43,907 bases of DNA, from the NCBI GenBank assembly GCA_944389235.1, contig CALXLO010000007.1, positions 1 to 43,907 on the forward strand. Reading direction: 5' to 3'. This DNA comes from an uncultured Alphaproteobacteria bacterium (GTDB taxonomy: Bacteria > Pseudomonadota > Alphaproteobacteria > Rs-D84). Made by a program: the position numbers and the translations under genes. The notes beneath the pieces were generated by a model. The model ran no database searches. It saw nothing but the letters and a program-made list of their open reading frames with translations, and was not told where the DNA came from. Of this stretch, positions 17,897-26,570 are shown piece by piece (positions within the stretch are counted from its first letter, which is position 1; each line of letters starts with the position of its first letter).

Positions 17897-19513
17897 TTAC
17901 ATCATTCCCGGCATACCGCCACCCATTGGCTGGGCTGGTTTTTCTTCGGGAATTTCAGACATCACCGCGCCGGTTGTTAATAACACGCCTGCGGTACTGG
18001 CAGCTGCCTGGATTGCTGTTTTTACAACTTTGGCTGGGTCAATAATACCGGCCGCCATCATGTCGACATATTCACCGGTTTGTGCGTTGTATCCAAAATT
18101 ATAGTCTTTGGATTCACAGACCTTGCCAACGACGATTTCGCCAGATACACCAGCGTTTTCTGCAATTTGTGCACATGGTGCAACCAACGCACGACGGACA
18201 ATATCAATGCCAACATTTTGGTCAGTGTTTTCGCCGCTTAATTTATCTAATGCGTGTGATGCACGAACCAGTGCGATACCGCCACCAGCAACGATTCCTT
18301 CGGCAACAGCGGCGCGTGTTGCAGCCAACGCATCATCAACGCGGTCTTTCTTTTCTTTGACTTCTACTTCGGTCATACCGCCAACTTTGATAACTGCGAC
18401 ACCGCCAACCAATTTAGCCAAGCGTTCTGCCAATTTTTCTTTGTCATAGTCGCTGGTGCTGGTTGACATCAGTTTACGAATTTCGTCTGCGCGTGCATTA
18501 ATTGCAGCCTTGTCGCCGCCACCTTGGGCCAGTAAAGTAGAATCTTTGCTGACGACAACTTTTTTGGCAGTACCCAGAACATCAGGTGTGATATTTTCAA
18601 ATGTCATGCCCATATCATCAGATATCACTGTTGCACCACAAACTGCGGCGATATCTTTCAGCATTTCTTTGCGTCTGTCGCCGAAACCAGGGGCTTTGAC
18701 AGCGCAAACCTTTAATCCGCCACGCAATTTGTTCAATACCAATGTTGCCAATGCTTCGGATTCAACATCTTCGGCGATAATTAACAACGGGCGACCTGAT
18801 TGTGCGATTGGTTCCAGTATTGGTAATAACGCTTGCAGACCGGTTATTTTCTTTTCCGAAACCAATACTTGTGCGCCATCTAATTCTGCCAACATTTTTT
18901 CGCTGTTGGTTACAAAGTACGGGGACATAAAGCCCTGGTCAAATTGCATACCTTCGACGACATCAATTTCTGTTTCCAGACCTTTGGCTTCTTCAACAGT
19001 GATAACACCTTCTTTGCCGACTTTTTCCATCGCACCGGCGATTTTTTCACCGATATCACGGTCAGAATTTGCAGAAATTGTTGCGACCTGGGCGATTTCA
19101 GCACTATCTTTGACCGGGCGCGCATGTTTTTCAATATCTGCAACAACCGCCGCGGTTGCCATATCTATACCGCGTTTTACATCCATTGGATTCATACCTG
19201 CGGCGATTACACGGCGACCTTCGCGAATAATTTTCTGTGCCAGTACAGTTGCTGTTGTTGTGCCGTCCCCTGCATCATCACCAGCCTTTTTGGCAACTTC
19301 TTGAATCATGCGTGCGCCAATGTTTTCTTGCGGGTCTTTCAAAGATACTGCCTTGGCCACGGTAACACCGTCTTTGGTCGCGACCGGTGCGCCGTATGAT
19401 TTATCAATAACGACTGTGCGACCCTTGGGGCCCATAGTAATTTTTACAGCATTGGCCAATGTGTCAACGCCGGATGCTAATTTATCTGTATCAAAAACGA
19501 TTTCTTTTGCCAT
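17897..19513 (-). CDS. groEL: chaperonin GroEL
   Basis: 538-residue 60-kDa chaperonin that folds proteins in an ATP-driven double ring with GroES. Conserved features include [15 protein letters not shown], the ATP-site [12 protein letters not shown], and the C-terminal GGGMPGMM tail. The protein is complete. There are adjacent in-frame ATGs at 19516 and 19513; the second is chosen because AAAGGA lies 7 bases upstream and MAKEI is the usual GroEL start. It lies 18 bases after groES, forming the standard groESL operon. Confidence 0.97.
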   Translation of the reverse strand: MAKEIVFDTDKLASGVDTLANAVKITMGPKGRTVVIDKSYGAPVATKDGVTVAKAVSLKDPQENIGARMIQEVAKKAGDDAGDGTTTATVLAQKIIREGRRVIAAGMNPMDVKRGIDMATAAVVADIEKHARPVKDSAEIAQVATISANSDRDIGEKIAGAMEKVGKEGVITVEEAKGLETEIDVVEGMQFDQGFMSPYFVTNSEKMLAELDGAQVLVSEKKITGLQALLPILEPIAQSGRPLLIIAEDVESEALATLVLNKLRGGLKVCAVKAPGFGDRRKEMLKDIAAVCGATVISDDMGMTFENITPDVLGTAKKVVVSKDSTLLAQGGGDKAAINARADEIRKLMSTSTSDYDKEKLAERLAKLVGGVAVIKVGGMTEVEVKEKKDRVDDALAATRAAVAEGIVAGGGIALVRASHALDKLSGENTDQNVGIDIVRRALVAPCAQIAENAGVSGEIVVGKVCESKDYNFGYNAQTGEYVDMMAAGIIDPAKVVKTAIQAAASTAGVLLTTGAVMSEIPEEKPAQPMGGGMPGMM

Positions 19514-19531
19514 CATCAAGTCCTTTGTTTT

Positions 19532-19819
19532 TTATTTCAAGATTCCTAAGATATCTGTTTCTTTTATTAACACATAATCTTTTCCATCAATTTTAACTTC
19601 GTTTGCAGAAGATGCCCATTTTGCAAATAATACGACATCATCAACCTTTACCGACATTGGAACACGGTCATCGCCATCGTATGCGCCATCGCCGATTGCA
19701 ATTACGCGCCCGCGTGATGGTTTTTCTTTGGCATTATCTGGGATTATTATTCCACCAGCTGTTTTGTTTTCTTCTTCTATCCGTTCCAACAGGACATAAT
19801 TATGTAGTGGTTTGAACAT
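19532..19819 (-). CDS. groES: co-chaperonin GroES
   Basis: 95-residue lid of the GroEL chamber. It starts FKPLHNYVLLERIEEE, has the mobile loop TAGGIIIPDNAKEKPSRG, and ends VLIKETDILGILK. AAGGAG lies before the ATG. First gene of the groESL operon. Upstream are TTGAAA (19882-19877) and TATATT (19860-19855), which could be a sigma-70 or heat-shock-type promoter. No CIRCE element is present, but an imperfect inverted repeat covers the promoter. Confidence 0.97.
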   Translation of the reverse strand: MFKPLHNYVLLERIEEENKTAGGIIIPDNAKEKPSRGRVIAIGDGAYDGDDRVPMSVKVDDVVLFAKWASSANEVKIDGKDYVLIKETDILGILK

Positions 19820-19853
19820 TTTATTCTCCTTGGTGTTTTCTGTTTCTGGGCAT

Positions 19854-19909
19854 AAATATAGTGCGATATAACACGATTTCAAGGCTTGATTTTATATCGG
19901 CACTATAAT
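19854..19909. repeat. imperfect inverted repeat over the groES/HIT divergent promoters
   Basis: Left arm 19854-19871 (AAATATAGTGCGATATAA) and right arm 19892-19909 (TTATATCGGCACTATAAT) are inverted copies that differ mainly by one inserted base, with a 20-base centre. The left arm covers the groES -10 region and the right arm contains the TATAAT facing the HIT gene. It is a candidate operator. Confidence 0.55.
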
Positions 19910-19952
19910 ATGCTGGCAATAGCCAAACAATGGGAATCAAAGGGGTAGATAT

Positions 19953-20300
19953 ATGTATGATAAAAATAATGTATTTGCAAAAATAATCCGTGATGAAATT
20001 CCGTCGCGCCGCGTATACGAAGATGAATTTGCCGTGGCGTTTTATGATATCAGTCCGCGCGCCAAGACGCATATATTGGTTGTGCCACGGGGGGAATATA
20101 CAGATATTTATGATTTTACTGCAAATGCCCCATCAGATATTCAAACTGGGTTTTGGCGCGCAGTGCGCAACACTGTTGATGCGATGAATTTGCGTGAAAA
20201 TTTCCGTATTGTTGCGAATACCGGTCCGGGTGCTGGACAAAGTGTGTTTCATTTTCATGTACATATAATGTGCGATGAACGGTTCAAATCAGACTTTTAA
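19953..20300 (+). CDS. HIT-family nucleotide-binding protein
   Basis: 115 residues of the histidine-triad group, which hydrolyses nucleoside phosphoramidates or similar substrates. The catalytic triad is in GQSVFHFHVHIM, and the N-terminal FAKIIRDEIPSRRVYED is typical. An AAAGGGG site lies before the ATG, in contrast to the many leaderless genes here. TATAAT at 19904-19909 is the likely -10. It overlaps the next gene by 26 bases. Confidence 0.92.
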   Translation: MYDKNNVFAKIIRDEIPSRRVYEDEFAVAFYDISPRAKTHILVVPRGEYTDIYDFTANAPSDIQTGFWRAVRNTVDAMNLRENFRIVANTGPGAGQSVFHFHVHIMCDERFKSDF

Positions 20301-20508
20301 GTTGCGTGTTATCCCACGCGCCCGCAGAAATCAGATAATTGTTGCAGACGATGGAACATTGCGGGTTTATACAACTGCTGCGCCAACAGATGGCGCGGCA
20401 AACGATGCGGTAATAAAAATGCTGGCCAGACATTTTGATGTGCCTAAATCCAGCATAAAAATTATTCGTGGTGCCCAGTCGCGTGATAAAGTTGTTCAAT
20501 TATTGTAA
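20275..20508 (+). CDS. DUF167/YggU-family protein
   Basis: 77 residues matching the YggU family in layout: FKLRVIPRARRNQI, then TAAPTDGAANDAVIKMLARHFDVPKSSIKIIRGAQSRDKVV. The function of the family is unknown. It starts inside the HIT gene and ends 13 bases past the stop of the convergent LOG gene, so it overlaps a neighbour at each end. Confidence 0.85.
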   Translation: MNGSNQTFKLRVIPRARRNQIIVADDGTLRVYTTAAPTDGAANDAVIKMLARHFDVPKSSIKIIRGAQSRDKVVQLL

Positions 20509-21053
20509 TTTAATATTTGGTCAAACAAATCACTTGGGGTTGCGGCACCATGAATATTATAGTCGTGTACACTTTCAATAAAACCGCAATCGTGCATGTG
20601 TATAAACAGTCGCACAAACGGAATCCAAAAACCGGCGGTGTTCAAAAAAAACAACGGTTTATTAGATTCACCAATTTGTTGCATTGTCATTATATCTGTT
20701 AATTCATTCAGCGTACCAATGCCGCCCGGTAATATTATAAACGCGTCTGATAATTCAAACATTTTTTGTTTTCGTTCATTAACCCCGTCAACAATTTTGA
20801 TATCAATTCCGTCATGTACAGGTTCTTGTTTTTCAATAACATTATTCGTTGAAACGCCGATAATATGTCCGCCATTTTCAATCGCTGCGGTGGCAACCGT
20901 TCCCATCAGTCCGACATCGCCACCGCCAAAAACCATACGAATTTGATTATCTGCTAAAAATTTTCCAATTTTTGTCGCGTCGCGCGCATATTGTGGGTTC
21001 GCCCCCATTTGATGCCCACAGTATACAGCAATAGATTTCAAGTGTGATGTCAT
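20496..21053 (-). CDS. LOG-family protein (lysine decarboxylase-like Rossmann fold)
   Basis: 185 residues with the LOG signature: GGGDVGLMG near residue 43 and PGGIGTLNELTD near residue 108. Characterised relatives cleave nucleotide 5'-monophosphates (cytokinin ribotides in plants, purine NMPs in bacteria). AAAGGGA precedes the ATG, and TATAAT (21086-21081) gives a leader of about 20 nt. It is divergent from tilS. Confidence 0.88.
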   Translation of the reverse strand: MTSHLKSIAVYCGHQMGANPQYARDATKIGKFLADNQIRMVFGGGDVGLMGTVATAAIENGGHIIGVSTNNVIEKQEPVHDGIDIKIVDGVNERKQKMFELSDAFIILPGGIGTLNELTDIMTMQQIGESNKPLFFLNTAGFWIPFVRLFIHMHDCGFIESVHDYNIHGAATPSDLFDQILNYNN

Positions 21054-21104
21054 TTTTATCTTTTCCCTTTATTTTTGCGAATTATAGCATAAAATGTCGT
21101 TGTT

Positions 21105-22121
21105 ATGAATCAAAACTTTATTGATTTTATGCGCCAGTTCACTGGTTGTCGTTTGGCAGTTGCGGTCAGTGGTGGGGTTGATTCTGTGTGCTTGCTGTGT
21201 TGGCTGGCGCAAATCAGTGCGGATGTTGTGTGTTTGCATGTAAATCATGGTTTGCGCGCAAATGCAGAAATCGAAACGCAATATGTGCGTGATTTATGCG
21301 CGCAATTGAACATCCCGTGTCAGATTTTTTACTGGACAGATGACAAGCCTGTTTCAGGACTAGAAGCCGCCGCCCGTACTGCGCGATATAAATTTATGAC
21401 AGATTTTTGTCGTGATAATAATATTGATGCGCTGTTAACTGCACATCAGGCAGATGACCAAATTGAAACTTTTTTGATGAATCTGGGGCGGGGCAGTGGT
21501 TTATACGGATTGGCGGCAATGCGTTCAATTACATATCGTGATGGTATTAAAATTGTGCGACCATTACTGGGGGTTCCGCGGTCAGAACTGAAAAAATATT
21601 GTGATGAAAATAATATTAAATATTTTACAGATGAAATGAATGCAGACCCGCACTATACGCGTGTGCGCATTCGGCAAAATCGCCATTTGTTGTCAGATAG
21701 TTTGGGTATTTCTGACGCACGCATTTTATTGGCGGTACAGAATTTAGGTCGTGTGCGTGATGCGCTGGACGAACAGATTGCAGATATGACGCGTACAGTT
21801 GTTGAAAATCGTCGTGCTGTGTTTATGGCATCTTTTCTATTTGACCAATCCCCCGATATTAGATTAAAGTTGCTGGGGACGCTAATTCAACAAATTGGGG
21901 GGGACGAATATCAGCCACGCTTGCATTCTTTGTCAAATGCACTAAATAAATTGCAGCACGATTGTAAAATTACATTGGGGCATTGCACTTTACGGCGCTT
22001 GGGTGATAAGATTTTAATCGTTCCCGAAGGGTCAAAAACAACATTTAGGACAAGATATGGAAAATCAAAATCAACAAACAAATCAAACAAGTCAGACAAA
22101 TCGAAACAACAAGAAAAGTAA
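21105..22121 (+). CDS. tilS: tRNA(Ile)-lysidine synthase TilS
   Basis: 338 residues. TilS adds lysine to C34 of tRNA-Ile(CAU) so that it reads AUA, and is essential in most bacteria. The N-terminal N-type ATP pyrophosphatase motif is AVSGGVDSVCL (about 20-30), with conserved LTAHQADDQIETFLMNLGRGSG and RVRIRQN. No good ribosome binding site is seen; TAAAAT lies 9 bases before the ATG, so it may be leaderless. The last 22 codons (a Ser/Lys-rich tail) overlap the ftsH start in another frame by 65 bases. Confidence 0.92.
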   Translation: MNQNFIDFMRQFTGCRLAVAVSGGVDSVCLLCWLAQISADVVCLHVNHGLRANAEIETQYVRDLCAQLNIPCQIFYWTDDKPVSGLEAAARTARYKFMTDFCRDNNIDALLTAHQADDQIETFLMNLGRGSGLYGLAAMRSITYRDGIKIVRPLLGVPRSELKKYCDENNIKYFTDEMNADPHYTRVRIRQNRHLLSDSLGISDARILLAVQNLGRVRDALDEQIADMTRTVVENRRAVFMASFLFDQSPDIRLKLLGTLIQQIGGDEYQPRLHSLSNALNKLQHDCKITLGHCTLRRLGDKILIVPEGSKTTFRTRYGKSKSTNKSNKSDKSKQQEK

Positions 22122-23985
22122 ATTTTTTCGTCGTGGCGATTCTGGAAATTGGTTTTTAATTGTCTTTTTGGCAATTTTCTTTGCGGTTGTGGCAAATACA
22201 TTTTTCAGAAATAACGCGCCCCAAATTTTACCTAATGGTCAGCCTGTGCCTGCGCCAGTTGAATTGACTTTTTCAGATGTATTAAAACGCAGTGCGGAAA
22301 TTCAAACAATGGACATTCGTGGCAACAGTGCGTCTGGTGTTTTGACAGATGGTACGCCATATACAGCGACAATAACCTATGACCCAGAATTATTAAGTCA
22401 GATTTCACAAAATGGTGCCCAGGTTTCAATAGATGCGTCAAAAACATGGGTTGATTATCTGGGGACATGGGTTCCAATTTTAATGGGGCTGTTTTTTATA
22501 TGGTGGATTTTCCGTGGTTTCAAGGGTGGTGCCGGTGGATTAAGCCGTGCACTGACACAGCAAAATCCGACAAAAATTACAACCGGCAAAACAAAAACGA
22601 CATTCCAAGATGTTGCCGGCATTGATTCTGAAAAACAAGAACTAATGGAAATTGTTGATTTCCTGAAAAATAAAGAAAAGTTCCAGGCAGTTGGTGCGCG
22701 CGTACCGCGTGGTATATTATTGTCTGGGGAACCTGGGACTGGGAAAACGCTGTTGGCGCGTGCGATTGCTGGTGAAGCAAATGTGCCGTTCTTTGCCGCG
22801 TCAGGCAGTGATTTTTCCGGCATAATTGTTGGTTTGGGGGTCGCCAAAATCAAAGAAATATTTGATATGGCGAAAAAGAACGCGCCATGTATATTATTTA
22901 TTGATGAAATTGATGCCATTGGTCAGCGACGCAGTACACATTCGTATAACGACCAGGACCGTGAACAGACACTAAATCAATTGCTGATTGAAATGGACGG
23001 ATTTTCAAATGATACCGGTATTATAGTTATCGGTGCGACAAATCGTTCTGATATGCTGGACCCGGCGTTATTGCGTCCCGGTCGCTTTGACCGCCAGGTT
23101 TATATAGAACTGCCGGATTTGGCGGGTCGTCGCGAAATATTAGATTTATATGCGAAAAAGGTCAAAGTTTCACCAGATGTAAATCTGCAAGATTTAGCGC
23201 GCGGAACAACCGGTTTTTCAGGCGCAGATTTGGAAAATCTGTTAAACGAAGCTGCATTGTTGGCTGTACGCAATGGTCGGACAGAAATTGCCCCCGCAGA
23301 TGTAGAAGAAGCGCGCGATAAAATATTAATGGGCCCGCGCAAGATTCGCAAGATGCGCCCCGAAGACATCAAATTAACGGCATATCACGAAGCAGGGCAT
23401 GCGTTTGTCAGTGTTATGTATGCTGATGTTACAGACCCGATACACAAGGCAACGATTATTCCGCGTGGGCGTGCGCTGGGGATGGTTCAGCACTTGCCAA
23501 TTGATGACAAGGTTTCAATGACTATATCCGAAGTGCGTGCGAACTTGGCGGTTGCACTTGCGGGTCGTTGCGCCGAAGAAATATTCTTTGGTCCAGATAA
23601 AATAACAACCGGCGCAGAAAGCGATATTGCCATGGCAACGCGTTTGGCACGATATTCTATAACAACGGCGGGGCTGTCGCCAAAAATCGGATTGGCGGCA
23701 ATCAACCAGGTTAATAATTTTGGTAATCGTACTGCATTAGAAAACGCATCTGAAAAAACAGCAGAACTGGTTGATGCCGAAGTGCGCGCATGGTTGGACG
23801 ATGCACATGCAAATGCTGCCAAAATCTTGGCCAAGAACAAAGATACTGTTCGCAAATTGGCCGAAGAATTACTGGCGCGTGAAACATTAACTGGTGAAGA
23901 AATCAAAGAAATTGTGCATGGTAAAGCAACAACATCTGCGCGCAAAACAACCAAGACAACGCGTAAAAATGCAAAAAACAAATAA
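22057..23985 (+). CDS. ftsH: ATP-dependent zinc metalloprotease FtsH
   Basis: 642-residue membrane protease for quality control of membrane and regulatory proteins. It has two membrane segments (about 31-50 and 137-153), Walker A GEPGTGKT (224-231), Walker B LFIDEID, the second region of homology NRSDMLDPALLRPGRFDR, zinc motif HEAGH (444-448) and third ligand region GAESDIAMATRLARYS. One oddity is the pore loop: SDFSGIIVGLGVAK has Ile where the family has the substrate-gripping Phe of FVG. The start overlaps the end of tilS by 65 bases; the asparagine/glutamine-rich N-terminus is unusual. Confidence 0.94.
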   Translation: MENQNQQTNQTSQTNRNNKKSKFFRRGDSGNWFLIVFLAIFFAVVANTFFRNNAPQILPNGQPVPAPVELTFSDVLKRSAEIQTMDIRGNSASGVLTDGTPYTATITYDPELLSQISQNGAQVSIDASKTWVDYLGTWVPILMGLFFIWWIFRGFKGGAGGLSRALTQQNPTKITTGKTKTTFQDVAGIDSEKQELMEIVDFLKNKEKFQAVGARVPRGILLSGEPGTGKTLLARAIAGEANVPFFAASGSDFSGIIVGLGVAKIKEIFDMAKKNAPCILFIDEIDAIGQRRSTHSYNDQDREQTLNQLLIEMDGFSNDTGIIVIGATNRSDMLDPALLRPGRFDRQVYIELPDLAGRREILDLYAKKVKVSPDVNLQDLARGTTGFSGADLENLLNEAALLAVRNGRTEIAPADVEEARDKILMGPRKIRKMRPEDIKLTAYHEAGHAFVSVMYADVTDPIHKATIIPRGRALGMVQHLPIDDKVSMTISEVRANLAVALAGRCAEEIFFGPDKITTGAESDIAMATRLARYSITTAGLSPKIGLAAINQVNNFGNRTALENASEKTAELVDAEVRAWLDDAHANAAKILAKNKDTVRKLAEELLARETLTGEEIKEIVHGKATTSARKTTKTTRKNAKNK

Positions 23986-24625
23986 CGAACCACAGTTTGA
24001 AATACTGCGTATGCCCCCAGAAAACACCAATTCTGTTTTGGTGTCTGTTGGGGACGACGCGGTTATATTTGACCCATGGGGTCATGCAGACGCATGGTCA
24101 AAATTATTAGAATCACGCGGGCTGAATTTACGCGCAATTTATGCAACGCATGGGCACAGCGACCATATTTCCGCGGCACCAGCGTTGGCAGAAAAATATA
24201 ATATTCAGTGGTTTTTGAATCATGCTGACCATGATTTAGTATTGTGGGGAAATCCGCTGCTGGATTTTTTTCAAATTCCACATATTGAACCGGATTATCG
24301 CCGTCCATCAGATATTGCTGGTGGTCATACAGACATCTTGTCGGGTGTATCAATGGATGTTATTGAAACGCCCGGTCATTCTGCGGGTGGTCTGTCATAT
24401 TATTTCCCAGATTTTGGGATTTTATTAGCAGGTGATACATTGTTTCGCGACAGTGTTGGCCGCTGTGATTTGCCGGGTGGCGATGAATCTGTGTTGCGTC
24501 AATCTGTGGCAAAGATATATGCCATGAATTTGCCAGATGAAATCTATGTCGTTCATGGACACGGGCTGGATTCAACAATCGGTATATTGAAAAAACAAAA
24601 CCCGTTTTTTAAGTCTGGGGATTAA
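23969..24625 (+). CDS. glyoxalase II-like metallo-beta-lactamase-fold hydrolase
   Basis: 218 residues with the metal motif THGHSDH, then TPGHSAGG, ...LLAGDTLFRDSVGRCDLPGG and a terminal VVHGHG. These are the binuclear-metal ligands of the MBL fold, closest to hydroxyacylglutathione hydrolases. It lacks the C-terminal glutathione-binding domain of full GloB, so the substrate is uncertain. It overlaps the ftsH stop by 17 bases and ends 6 bases from a convergent gene. Confidence 0.88.
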   Translation: MQKTNNEPQFEILRMPPENTNSVLVSVGDDAVIFDPWGHADAWSKLLESRGLNLRAIYATHGHSDHISAAPALAEKYNIQWFLNHADHDLVLWGNPLLDFFQIPHIEPDYRRPSDIAGGHTDILSGVSMDVIETPGHSAGGLSYYFPDFGILLAGDTLFRDSVGRCDLPGGDESVLRQSVAKIYAMNLPDEIYVVHGHGLDSTIGILKKQNPFFKSGD

Positions 24626-24631
24626 TAACAT

Positions 24632-25396
24632 TTAACCCCAATAACACTTTGATATATATGTGTATGTCCCGCTGGTATCACTGCCACTTGTAACATAGCA
24701 ACCAGATATACTGGTGTTGCTGCCGGCATCACTGGTCCCAGGACTGGTGCAGGGCGAACAATTGGTACCACTGCCATAATAGCCGTTTTTACATCTGTAT
24801 TGTGTTGTATAACTGCACGAGCACAAATTGCTGTTCCAATTTGCGATTCTTCTCGATTGATATGTTGCGCCGGAAACATCTGTCCATGAACCGTCGACAC
24901 ATGATGCAGGCTTGTTGCAATCTTTGCATTCTGTATATGGAAACGGACCACATCCTGGGACTGTAATATTTCTGGTTTCTTTTTTCCATCCACTTTGACA
25001 TGTTGTGCAAGAATTAAATCCATATGTCCCGCCAGAACCGGTATAACATGTTAAACTGGCGATGGTACATCCATTAAGTGTCGCACTGTTTAATAATGTG
25101 TAATTAACACATGCCGTGACGGCGCATGATGCCCCGCCGCCAATATTACCACTGCCGCTGCCGCTGCCACTGCCACCGCCGCCGCCAACAACAGAACTAC
25201 CGGTGTCGTTTCCATCGCCAAGGCATCTTATACAGCATGTTGCGTCTATGGAATAATCGTATGCTTCGCATTCGGTGCCGCGACAGTCTTTGCAACGGCT
25301 GTCGTTGACAAGTGCAACAGATTGTCTGGGGAACATTGCAGCAATACATACCACCAGCAATATGCACGCATTCAAACGACCGTTTAGATTCGGCAC
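24632..25396 (-). CDS. secreted cysteine-rich protein, Gly-rich linker family
   Basis: 254 residues of unknown function. The signal peptide is NACILLVVCIAAMFPRQSVA. The cysteine head CKDCRGTEC...CCIRC is followed by a glycine/serine linker (about residues 65-85), paired cysteines, and the C-terminal module CKNGYYG...C..C...GCYVTSGSDTSGTYTYISKCYWG shared with two other genes here. The start is taken as GTG at 25396; TTG a few codons later is possible. The GTG lies inside a 14-base direct repeat of the leader terminator strand, suggesting control at the start codon. The disulfide-rich layout suits an extracytoplasmic protein. Confidence 0.72.
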   Translation of the reverse strand: MPNLNGRLNACILLVVCIAAMFPRQSVALVNDSRCKDCRGTECEAYDYSIDATCCIRCLGDGNDTGSSVVGGGGGSGSGSGSGNIGGGASCAVTACVNYTLLNSATLNGCTIASLTCYTGSGGTYGFNSCTTCQSGWKKETRNITVPGCGPFPYTECKDCNKPASCVDGSWTDVSGATYQSRRIANWNSNLCSCSYTTQYRCKNGYYGSGTNCSPCTSPGTSDAGSNTSISGCYVTSGSDTSGTYTYISKCYWG

Positions 25397-25440
25397 AAAG
25401 AGTGGGGATAAAACATGCAGAAATCTGCCATTTTTATAAA

Positions 25441-25558
25441 TAAAAAATTGCCTAATCTAAACGGTGGTTTAGATTCGGCATAAACTTTTATGCTAAATCC
25501 CGCACAAATGCAGGATTTTTTACATTTTTATAGTATACAATTTCTTGCTTTATTGCAA
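25441..25558 (-). promoter_or_regulatory. promoter, structured leader and terminator before a cysteine-rich gene
   Basis: Minus-strand TTGCAA (25558-25553), a 17-base spacer, and TACTAT (25535-25530). The leader then forms a hairpin at 25518-25495, a small hairpin at 25493-25478 and a terminator: TGCCGAATCTAAAC (25480-25467) pairs with GTTTAGATTAGGCA (25462-25449), followed by ATTTTTTA. An identical copy of the first strand spans the GTG start at 25395-25382 and could compete for pairing. Confidence 0.65.
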
Positions 25559-25561
25559 TAC

Positions 25562-25609
25562 AAAAAAAACCCAAGATGCGTTCTGTATCGCCAAAGTCGT
25601 GCACTGGGT
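25562..25609 (-). terminator. intrinsic terminator after the second cysteine-rich gene
   Basis: Minus-strand ACCCA...TGGGT, with inner TGC/GCA pairs, followed by eight Ts (25569-25562). The roughly 70 bases between the stop codon (25680) and this hairpin hold nothing I recognise. Confidence 0.65.
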
Positions 25610-25679
25610 GGGGAAATCGCCATCTGTCGTGTGAAAAAATTTCTGTTATTTGAATTTATTTTTGAACCGAATGAATGTT

Positions 25680-26549
25680 TTAATTACTGTAATGACATTT
25701 ATCGTCATATATCCATGTACCTGTGCTGTCTGTACCTTCGATGCCGGATGGTAAATAACATTCTGTAATATCAACCGTACCTGGATTTTGTCCGCCGCCG
25801 CCGATCATATTACCAGCTACGCCGCCCGGACCAGCGGTTGTTTGCGTTCCAGACGAATGTGTCGGGCACGGTGTACAATATGCGGTTATTGTTGCGTTTT
25901 GATTAATCCCAGATATTTTGGGTGTACCATAATATCCGGTTGGACAACGCACTTGGTCAGGTATTACAATCATGCATTTATTGCCGGTGCATGTGCGGTA
26001 TGTGCGTCGTTGTACAGCATTATCGCCATTTTCGACCAATGTCCATGCATCAGGCAGACATGTTGAAGAATCGCATTCGCCGCCACCCGGACTGGGGGCG
26101 GTATAGTTATACAGACATTGGTAAAATGTTATTTGGTTGCAACCTTGGATTACAAATTTTACACGGGAATAGCCTGATTTACATGATGTTGCAGATTTTT
26201 TATAATATTTTATATTGTTTATATCAAAACATACATTATTGTATCCATCAGTGCCGGCATCACCCGCGACCGCGGCAGAACCTGTATCTTGGTATTCTAT
26301 GCGGTCTGATATATCGGGGCATGTTGTATATGTGGTGCACACATACCCGCTGCCGCCGCCACCAGTACCAGAACCACCATCACCACATTTGCGACAACAT
26401 GTACTGGTAATCAGGTCTTCACACCTCATGCAACCGCTGATGCATTCTATTACTTGGTCCCAATCAATTCCTGTGTATTCATCGCCACTGGCGGCAAACG
26501 ACATTTGCGGTGTGATTATTAATGCGATTAACAATATAAAATATTTCAT
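25680..26549 (-). CDS. secreted cysteine-rich protein downstream of structured RNA copy 2
   Basis: 289 residues, function unknown. The signal peptide is KYFILLIALIITPQMSFAA. The head is CISGCMRCEDLITSTCCRKC, followed by a glycine linker and several paired cysteines, then CPTGYYG, a Gly-rich stretch and the C-terminal module ECYLPSGIEGTDSTGTWIYDDKCHYSN. The same head and tail patterns occur in the genes at 24.6 and 32.8 kb. I chose the ATG at 26549 because it begins the signal peptide and follows GTGGGA. The start lies 22 bases past the T run of structured RNA copy 2, so any readthrough would make that RNA its leader. Confidence 0.75.
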   Translation of the reverse strand: MKYFILLIALIITPQMSFAASGDEYTGIDWDQVIECISGCMRCEDLITSTCCRKCGDGGSGTGGGGSGYVCTTYTTCPDISDRIEYQDTGSAAVAGDAGTDGYNNVCFDINNIKYYKKSATSCKSGYSRVKFVIQGCNQITFYQCLYNYTAPSPGGGECDSSTCLPDAWTLVENGDNAVQRRTYRTCTGNKCMIVIPDQVRCPTGYYGTPKISGINQNATITAYCTPCPTHSSGTQTTAGPGGVAGNMIGGGGQNPGTVDITECYLPSGIEGTDSTGTWIYDDKCHYSN

Positions 26550-26570
26550 GATTTTTATTCCCACTGTTTT

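Noticed and set aside
18456-19304. 282-codon open frame opposite groEL
   Set aside because: Long antisense frames arise from the codon bias of real genes; similar shadows lie opposite htpX, murJ, comM and ligA, and none shows a domain or start signal.
19820-19890. CIRCE operator before groES
   Set aside because: No TTAGCACTC-N9-GAGTGCTAA pattern is present; only the unrelated imperfect repeat is seen.
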